64,000 nt of DNA from Calliopum simillimum (Eukaryota > Arthropoda > Insecta > Diptera > Lauxaniidae), in the NCBI GenBank assembly GCA_951812925.1, contig OX638371.1:38662101-38726100 (forward strand), in the 5' to 3' direction. The notes under the pieces were generated by a model, which saw only the letters and a program-made list of their open reading frames with translations, did not search any database and was not told where the DNA came from. Position 1 is the first letter of the stretch, and the number at the start of each line of letters is the position of its first letter. This document shows positions 56,431 to 64,000 of this stretch, in pieces. A program made the translations under genes and the position numbers.

Positions 56431-59400
56431 CCTTTTACAAATCTGATAGTGCCATCAGATAGAAAAATATTAGGAGCTAAAGGATTTGAAATTTTGAACC
56501 CATTCGGGCAAGTGGTTTGGTTTTTACAGCCTCTCAAAGTTGAGTAAATTTTCAAGTTAGCGAAAAAATTTAATTTTTGAGAAAAATGCTTCATATTTAG
56601 ATTGAATACTTTGGCAAATGGTTAAAGGAAAGCGATTTTTTCTTTCACTTAAAGCATAAGTGGTCTTGTCTCATAAAACTGATTAGCAAAAATCTAAGTT
56701 TTTTTAATAGCTTTTATTTTTTATGAATTTTTTTTGAAGACATTGGTTTTAGCGTAGTTTTTAAGCTTTGGGTTGAGTTTAAAAAAAAACTTCGCTTTTT
56801 GTAAAGCTCGGCTTACTACACAACTAATTGGTGTTTATCTCCTAGCTTGTGCTCCAGAAACTGCATGGTTTTACTTACAACCCTTTGTGTAAGAGCAACT
56901 TTTATGGCGGAACCTATGGATGAAAAAGCAAATTTCACGTAGTTTTAAGTACAAAACTTTATATTTTTAATTTTGTTTTTGTCGATTACATCGCCATCTA
57001 GGATGAATAACAAAAAAAATTTCAGACAAAATTTTCTTATTTTTTTTACGTAGAATCCGAATCTGCAATAAAAATTGGGGGTTTCCATTTAAAATTTTGA
57101 TTTTTCCCCCGCCCCACCCCCATCGGAGGGTGAGAGGGGGTCAAGATTCATATCGTTGAATAGATCTCTGAAAATTATTGGACACGTGTTTTTTTGTTTT
57201 TAGATTTAACATCCAATTTCTGAAATATTTGACCGTTCCGGGATTTTCCTAATGATATGTACATATGTAATTAACAGAAAATCGAACTTCAACAAAACAT
57301 TGCTTTTCACCCTACAATGCTTTCTAAATGAAATTTAGAATAGCAATAGCTTAGCAATTTTGCTCAATAATTTTTTTATGAATATCAAATTACTTTTGTT
57401 GAATCTTAACTAAAAAACTTCAAAATTATTTTATTTTACTGAAAACCTCCCAATCTGAGAACCCTGCTTTCGCTATAATAACCTTTGAATTATGCCGTAT
57501 CAAAGGTTATTTTTCAAAAATGTTTGCGTTATTTCGTTCCAATTTTTCAAGCTTTAGATATATTCATAAGCTCTCATTTATATTAACATTGAAATATTTT
57601 TTTTTTCTACTGGCAATGCTCTCAAAAAGGAATTTTTCTTTTACAAATTGATAGAGCAAAAATTATATTTTATGAAAGAATAAAAACAATTTTAGGGGTG
57701 GATAGATGTGCATGTATATTTTTTTTTTTTTTTGTAAATAAAAAATTTTGATGTGTCGCAAATTTATTAATACTTTTCTTTATAGCTCAGAAAATGCAAC
57801 TAAGGCGCAACTCAAATATTTCAGTTTAATTAAAAACAGCTTTTTTGTGATAACTTTATTTGTTTTGTTTTGTCTGAATATTTCTAGTTTTTTTTTAATT
57901 CATAAAACAGATGCTAACCTTACTTACTTGCATCATACTAGGTAATAGCTCCTTTTGATTCAAAATTAATCAACTCAAAAATTCAGTTCGCTTTATGAAA
58001 TTATTAAGTAATTCTTAACGGAAAATATGGAGTCATTGGTAACTTTCAACAGATTTTTTTTTTTATCGGGTCTTATCATGAATAAATATTTTGGAGAATT
58101 TTTTCTCAAACTGCAATGAAGACTGCAAGGCATTCTCGAGAAGGTTTCTTCGTTATAAGGCCCATTATATTTTCTTGGATGTTGAAACCAAGGTTTTTAT
58201 GCAACAGTGCTACAAAAGCACAAGTGATTTGAGTTTAAATTTCCTACATTTTTTTAAAGTATTTTTTACATTTTTTATTGACTAATTGTTTATTGTTGGT
58301 CCCTTTTTTCATTTATTCACTTTTGCAATCCAAAGTGTCGAGGACAATAGGGAGAGTAAACCATGTAAGAGAGACTAAAACTACCCTCTCTTTTTTTTAG
58401 AGATAAAAGTACTTTTAAGCACAGTTGCAAAAAATGTCTGCAGTATCATAACATACTTTTGTAAAAAGTACGTAATATTTTTTTTGTTGTTGTGAAAGAG
58501 TAATTAGAGATTAGAAAATAAGGATTAGGTTTTTTTGAAACAAACATAGATATAATACTTGAAAAATTACATAATAAATACAAAAATCCTAAAATCGTAC
58601 ATATGTATAATTTTAAAGGATTTTATGATTTTAACTTTAACTCGGTAATGAAAAAAATATGAATGGGTTTTTTTAAAGTGGAATATGTGGCACTCATGTG
58701 CCATAATAGCCGTTGATTGACCGATAACATTTTTTAAACTTTTTATTATCAATTCTATGCCATCAAGTAAACTCTCAGTGAAAACAGAGCCCAATTTTAT
58801 TCATTTCTAACAAAATGCCAGCCAATTCATTTTATGATATTACTTTTGGCTTATTCCACTTTGTAAAAAACATAAAAGACCATTCATATATGTATTTCAT
58901 GTACACTGGCGAGCAAAACGAAGTGCATGTTTGTAACTGGCCTATTAACATGTCCATAAAACCGCCAATGGTTTGAATTTTTTAGAGTTTATTCTATATT
59001 TCTTGAGCTATTAGATGGTATTAATTTGAGTGTGGAAATTTATCATGCGAAGTTTTTTTTTTTTTTTATGAAAGCCTCACAAAACTTGATTTTTTCGAAT
59101 ATGACTTAAATTTTTTAAAACAGACACACTAAAAACTAACTTGCTAAACTGAAACTTTTTTTGGTAGTTTTTTGAAGAGTTTTTGATCAAGATTATAACC
59201 CTAAATTTTTTTTTTTTTAAATTTTAATTTTTTTAAAAGTTATAAGCATGTGAATTTTTATGTACGTCTTTTTTTAAAATTGCGATTTCTCAGTAATTGT
59301 TGTGCGAAAATTAATGAAACTTTTGTGGTAGGACTAAAAATAATTCAAAATTTAGGTGAAATAAACTTTTCATAAAATTTTTTAAAATTTTTTATAAATA

Positions 59401-59700
59401 ATGCACGTTTTATAAACAAATGAATATTAAAGCTATACCTATAGATAAATAAAAACAAAATTTTTACACAGAAATGTTCTCTGAAATCTGCACAACATTT
59501 CTATGGAAAAAAATTGGAGGAACATATCATTAATAAAAAACATAAAAAATTACATGAGAAAATACACTTGTTGATTAATATTTTTAGTTTAGTCAGGACG
59601 ACGTTAATTTTTTTACAAGTTTGAGGGACATTTCTAGTCAATATATCAATAATTCGTCTAAATATGTTAGTCCATTTAACACAAATCTTCACCAGAACTG
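56431..59700. other. Long stretch with no gene recognised
   Basis: AT-rich. 57.09-57.14 kb has a C/G-rich phrase (CCCCCGCCCCACCCCC) resembling insect interspersed repeat. CACTGGCGAGCAAAACG at 58905 resembles the start of a Tc1-type TIR, but no partner end was found. Confidence 0.45.
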
Positions 59701-59715
59701 GACAAAACTACCTTA

Positions 59716-60209
59716 AGGGTTTGTAGTTTACCGTCGACCTTTTTTGGTAGTGGCCCAGATTTTTTGACTTAGTTGAAACTAATTGACTATGTACAATATT
59801 TTAATATCAAAAAACATTGTTAAGATAACCATTTGGTTATGATTGTAGTGGTTTGTTTAAGATTTTCAGCATGATGGAGATGAGTTATTCTGTAGTGAGG
59901 CGCTCCCATGTTAACGATTTTAAAAAAATTTTGTTCCAGAATGTCGAGGACGTCTTTCTCCTTTTTAATGCAATCCATTTGAATCATAAAAGTAACATGC
60001 TCTAATATGATTAGCGTTATAGGATTCATATTATTTTGCAATTTTAAGAATTCTTCTGAAAATCTTAAGTAACCCACTTCAATCATAACCAAATGGTCTT
60101 CTTAACAATGTTTTTTGATATTAGAATCTTCTAGGCAATCTACTAGTTCCAACCAAACAAAAAATCTTGGTTACTACCAAAAAAAGATAGACGGTACACT
60201 AAAAACCCT
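59716..60209. mobile_element. 494-bp inverted-repeat element (MITE-like)
   Basis: Arms of about 130 bp (59716-59846 and 60080-60209) begin AGGGTTT(G/T)TAGT(T/G)TACCGTC and end ACCATTTGGTTATGATTG at the inner edge. The target duplication is unclear. A 90-codon minus frame across the middle (60092-59820) has no recognised domain. Confidence 0.65.
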
Positions 60210-60309
60210 AATGGAAAAGCAGAATTATATATCTAAGTAAATGAAAAAATTAAAACGGTGAGCTGAGAATATTTTCTGAGTTTTTCAAGGTTATAGAGAG
60301 GTAGCAACG

Positions 60310-60490
60310 TCATTTTAAGCAGCGTAACCAAAAATTGTGCAAAGTTTGTCTTGGTCTTGGTAATTTTTCGAGATCAAGACGCTGATGTGATTTCAAGACC
60401 AAGACTGCTGTGGTCTCGGTCTAGGTCATGATGATAACCAAGGACAAGACTCAATTTTCAAGACTAAGACTGCTATAGACTTGCTCATCA
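60310..60490. repeat. CAAGAC-rich short-period repeat
   Basis: Variants of CAAGAC/GTCTTG (AAGACCAAGACTGC, TCTTGGTCTTGG, TCTCGGTCTAGG, ACAAGACTCA, AAGACTAAGACTGC) recur over about 150 bp on both strands, giving several possible hairpins. Confidence 0.65.
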
Positions 60491-61382
60491 CTTATTACAC
60501 AGGCACACAAAACATAAAAAATGGAATGAACTTTTAACTAGACATATGTACCCTTATGTACTTTTTGAGGCTGCATTCCAATCCTTGGTCAGAAATGCTT
60601 ATTTAACTACAGGATTTTGAGTTATCCTTGCTCGAAGTTGCAGGAAGCGGCGTTTTCAAACTATGAAGCAGTTATTCCATTTATTAATGGCATCAAATAA
60701 AGAGTGAGATTGAAAAATCCTTAACACACGTTTTACCTAATAATCTTTTTTGGGTGCAAAATTTAAAAATTTCTTTGATCTAGTTATCTTTCGAAAATAT
60801 GTCAGTTATTGTTTTTAATGACAAACATGTTGATTTGTTGTAAGTTTGATCAAAATAAGTGAAGAAAATGAAGTACGTCTTAAAAATATTAAAAAATTTT
60901 CAAAAAAATCCAAATTGGTCCTACAAAAAATTGAAGGTCTGCCGTCAAACTGTTTCCAATGTTATTAAACAGTTTCAGGAGAATTTGACCATCGATAGGA
61001 AACCTGGTTCGGGAAGAAAACAAGAACCACATGATATTGGGAAAGCCAAGTAAATTTAAAGCATATTGAAAAGATCTCCAAACACATCTGCTAAAAAAGC
61101 TGCCCAATTAGCCCAGTGCTTTGACTATTTGGTGCGAAAAGTTTAAGCCAATGCAGGTTTGAAAACATACGAAGTCCAAAAAGTTCCAGACAGGAATGCT
61201 GCAAAAAATGTAGACGCCAAAAGTAGGGCTTGGAAATTAAAATCGAATTTCATACAAAAATATTCATGTTGTATAATGGACGACGAAACGTATGTGCTGG
61301 CAGATCTTACGCGGCTTCCAGGTCAAAATTTTTATGTTGATGATGCTCGAGGAAATGTCGAAGAACAATTTAGAATCCAAAA

Positions 61383-61654
61383 GTCCCTATTTATATTAAG
61401 AAACATTGCTATGGAAAACATTTTCAATTCTCTTTTAATGTTTCGTTTTCGTTTACACGCAAAAAATATTTCTCGGCGACATGTCAACTCAGTTGTATGT
61501 TTTCTTATAGCTAATTACAAATTTCTCAATACGAATGACAAGCACAAAGCGTGTCTCATGTACGTGAAACAAAATTCCCTCTATCTTCCCCGTGCATCCC
61601 TCTCTCTCAAACGAAATGTTTTAAGTCAAAATATTTCATCGTATAAATAGGGAC
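61383..61654. mobile_element. 272-bp MITE inside the transposase
   Basis: TIR GTCCCTATTTATA at the left is inverted at the right (TATAAATAGGGAC). AAA precedes and follows it; removing the insert and one AAA restores the reading QKQTKFPKKF across the site, so AAA is the likely target duplication. By chance the insert is open in the transposase frame until a stop at its right TIR. Confidence 0.8.
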
Positions 61655-61860
61655 AAAGCAGACAAAATTTCCTAAAAAATTCCTGGTATGGCAAGTTATA
61701 TGCAGTTGCGGCAAAAGAAGCAAGTCATTTGTTACAGTGGGCTCCATAAATACCGAAATATACATCAAAGAATGTTTGAAAAAAAGACTTCTTCCTTTTA
61801 TAAGAGAGCACAATGTGTAAACATATTTTTGGCCTGATTTGGCATCACGTCACAACGCAT

Positions 61861-62871
61861 ACTGGTTCAAAATCCCTAAAAGCTGACCAAAAGTCGAAAT
61901 CATTAAAGTTTCGAGAAGAAATTTTTGTACCAGGGAGTTTTTGAGGTCGCTGATTACGAATTTGATGTTAGATTTTTTAAAAAGAAAATGGCGGATTCAA
62001 AATGATGGACGAATTTCATAAATATTCAACAAAATCCAACAAATAAATTTACTCTGGGGTTTTTGGGGTCACTGACTACGAATCTGATGTTAGATTTTTA
62101 AAAAAACAAAATGGCTGATTCGAAAAGGCAAAAAATAACAGTTGCTCAATTTTTATATCTAATTTAAAAATTTATTTCAAAACTTTAACTTTGATAGAGT
62201 TGTGTGCAACGATAAATTAATCTACATAAAAATGGGTTTTAGATTTCGTTATCACGGAGTATAAGCTGTATAATAATATAAAAAATTTTCGATTTCAGGC
62301 GAGCAACACATATTGCCACTTGGTAAGCAATATGGGTTAAATTTTCCTATGGGTACTTCAGAAAAAATAGCGTCAAAGAAAAAGGGCAATTTAGGGCACC
62401 TCAAAGGTTTCAATCTTCTTAAATCCAAAAAATCCTGGTGGTATGAAGTGGTATAAATTAGTTCTGGGCTTTTTTCATAACCATTGCGTACTGATTTTGT
62501 GAAATAATTTGATTTTAAGTTAATCATAATTAGCGTAAAAGTATAAATTATTGGGAGTTTTGAATATAGAGGTTCGATAGTATTTCCTTTTACAAAGAGA
62601 TTCCATATTTAAACATTAAATTCGGTTCAGTTTTACAGTAAGCACATAATTTTTACAGTGAACACTTAATTTTTACTTTTAACTTACAGAATTTTGTGTC
62701 TGAGAAGCGTACTTTTGAAGAGATCCCAAGAGCATTGTAGGAATACTTGGATCTTTCTTACAAATTTTTTGAGGTCTATGAATATCTGTTAGACAATACG
62801 GTTCATAAAAATTTAATTTAAAAAAACTTTTTTTTCGACTTTTGGCCAGCTTTTAAGGATTTTGAACCAGT
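61861..62871. mobile_element. 1011-bp TIR element inside the transposase
   Basis: TIRs of about 38 bp begin ACTGGTTCAAAATCC and continue TAAAAGCTG(A/G)CCAAAAGTCG at both ends. The insert contains two copies of the GGTCGCTGATTACGAATTTG / GGTCACTGACTACGAATCTG phrase, also present at 12.2 kb. A clean target duplication is not visible (flanks GCATAC and GTGCTAC are only similar). No coding sequence recognised. Confidence 0.75.
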
Positions 62872-63286
62872 GTGCTACGGCAAGAAAGCTCTGGAGTGGT
62901 ACCAAAGTAATAACATGGTTTTTGTACCAAGAGAGGCCAATCCTCCAAATTGTTCGGAGCTAAGACCAGTGGAAAGATATTGGGCTCTTGTGAAAAGAAA
63001 CTTAAAGAGCACAAAAAAAGGTGTCCCAAAATATCGAAGATTTTAAAAGGAGATGGGCAAACTGTACCAAAAAGGTGCCTGAAACAACTATCAAATCTCT
63101 GATGGAAAGCTAACCAAAAAAGGTCCACGAGTTCATATATAGTGGTTAGAACTATAAAAGTTATATTTTTCTGTAATTTGTAAAATATTATCAATTAATT
63201 AAAAAAAAAAATCAAAACTCTAAGATCAGCCGTTTAAAAATTATTGAATTTTATATATGTTAAGATTTTTTCGATCTCACTCCTTA

Positions 63287-64000
63287 GCCATAGTTTTCCT
63301 TATCAAATTATAGCTCCAAATTTTTCCACTTGGAGCCTAGCACTCAAATATCAAATAACGTTTTATGAACAAACCGTATAGAGTTCAAACGTAGTATTAA
63401 AATTGTAACAAAATTACTTATTATCTACTACTTTTTTGTTGCTTAAAAACAACCCTCTATTCAACTTGTGAGTGTAAAAACAACCCTCAATCTCGCTATC
63501 TTTGCTCTTACATCAGAGCAGTTCAAGGAGACGCCTTTGTATTGTGTTTTTTCAAATAAAACTTTAGTTGCCATAAAATTTTCTTTTGAATACGACGGAG
63601 TTTTCAGTAGTGCGATTTACAAAAGGAGTTTTTTTTTTCTCTGCAAATAAAAGAAAATTATTTTTAATATCTTTATCTCGGTTGGTATTCTTCTTCCAGT
63701 CGCTAAAAATATTCATTTCTTGTGTTAACAAATTATTTTGTTTTGAATAAAATACACAAAAGTTTAATTAAAATTCGACTAAAATAAACGCAAATTTTTG
63801 TAGACATAAAGTCTGGGGGTTCGACGTCGTCGTTGTCGTGAAATGACTTTGTGTATGTATGCATTTTGAAGTGTACGGTACGGTACGGTGGTGCTTAAAA
63901 TAAGGGGAGGAAAAATAGCAAAAAAAAAAAAAACAAAAAAAAATAAAAAATATTGCAAATAAATGGGGAAATTTTTCAATGAAGCCATTTTAGACTCTTA
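63287..64000. other. No gene recognised
   Basis: AT-rich, with CGACGTCGTCGTTGTCG and GGTACGGTACGGTACGG-like short repeats around 63815-63890 that might mark a promoter or untranslated region of a gene beyond the window. No coding frame supported. Confidence 0.4.

Larger units (their letters stand above)
60859..63180 (+). pseudogene. Interrupted Tc1/mariner-type DDE transposase
   Basis: In order: a helix-turn-helix and linker (VCRQTVSNVIKQFQENLTID, then KPGSGRK, 60859-61053); ANAGLKTYEVQKVPDRNAAK around 61150-61200; the first-Asp block SCCIMDDETYVLAD (61267-61310); an insert at 61383-61654; FPKKFLVWQVICSCGKRSKS; LLPFIREHNV, a stop and FWPDLASRH (second Asp, about 61848); a second insert at 61861-62871; then KKALEWYQSNN, NPPNCSELRPVERYWALVKR with the catalytic Glu (about 62970), and a C-terminal scrap ending near 63110. 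With the second insert ignored, about 37-39 residues separate second Asp and Glu, longer than the 34 of classic Tc1 and mariner; the exact number depends on how the junction is read. Confidence 0.78.
60700..63284 (+). mobile_element. Tc1/mariner-superfamily element split by two insertions
   Basis: TIRs: AAGAGTGAGATTGAAAAATC on the left and the complement of AGGAGTGAGATCGAAAAAATC at the right, followed on both by TTAACA; TA flanks both ends (60698-60699, 63285-63286). Removing the two inserts (272 and 1011 bp) leaves about 1.3 kb, the normal length for this superfamily. The transposase reads left to right. Insertions and stops make it non-functional. Confidence 0.85.

Noticed and set aside
59820..60092. 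90-codon minus frame in the 494-bp inverted-repeat element
   Set aside because: Its start lies in one inverted arm and no transposase motif is present.
61159..61650. A 163-codon host gene
   Set aside because: Its first part is transposase (DDETYV) and the rest is a 272-bp MITE insertion read in frame.

Overview
This is AT-rich nuclear DNA from an insect, most likely a brachyceran fly and possibly a tephritid-like one. The case rests on three things: repeated DINE-1/mini-me elements (a dipteran repeat type), a tandem pair of SLC25A10/Dic carriers whose wording resembles fly Dic proteins, and one exon with a fly-like Ser/Thr- and Gln/His-rich N-terminus. The species is inferred, not shown. No bacterial-type operons, CRISPR arrays or convincing functional tRNA/rRNA genes are present.

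Only three host coding segments can be supported. (1) At 7400-7968 (+) lies the first coding exon of a protein with a low-complexity N-terminus and a short coiled coil; it ends at a clear splice donor, and the rest of the gene is not recognised in this window. (2) and (3) At 49741-50646 (-) and 53337-54224 (-) lie two intact, intronless paralogous mitochondrial dicarboxylate carriers in the same orientation. The second has lost several residues that the family usually keeps in the matrix gate and substrate site.

Most other recognisable sequence is transposon debris. 1-7 kb: a diverged mini-me fragment, a long-inverted-repeat pogo-like element, and GATATC-rich 24-bp and 111-bp tandem arrays just upstream of the exon. 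8-12 kb: a 424-bp tandem repeat and a TA-flanked element (10235-11790) carrying eight copies of one 14-bp word and a nested copia remnant. 14-28 kb: a MITE, a LINE endonuclease fragment, two Tc1-like remnants, a mariner, a DINE-1-like copy, and a second word-repeat element (27473-28359) with a broken zinc-finger end of a pogo-like transposase. 31-38 kb: three DINE-1-like copies, a deleted mariner and a third word-repeat element (35468-36365). 40-49 kb: tRNA-like SINE heads, a mariner that seems to have split a SINE, a 398-bp MITE, a 1.66-kb head-to-head palindromic Tc1 derivative and two more DINE-1-like copies. 49-56 kb: the carrier pair, a short canonical Helitron between them, and an array of about twenty GGCGTTATTTC-type words upstream of the second carrier. 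60.7-63.3 kb: a Tc1/mariner-type transposon split by two younger insertions.

The most unusual signal is the set of word-repeat elements. Three TA-flanked elements share GGGTAAG-type ends, yet each carries its own 14-19-bp word, repeated inward from both ends (GGGGCACATTTGAC; GGTAATATGGACCAC; ACCGGTTGTGGGCCACC). A fourth array has the same style with a different word. One of the three retains a pogo-like transposase tail, which suggests a group of related transposons with diverging subterminal transposase-binding sites.
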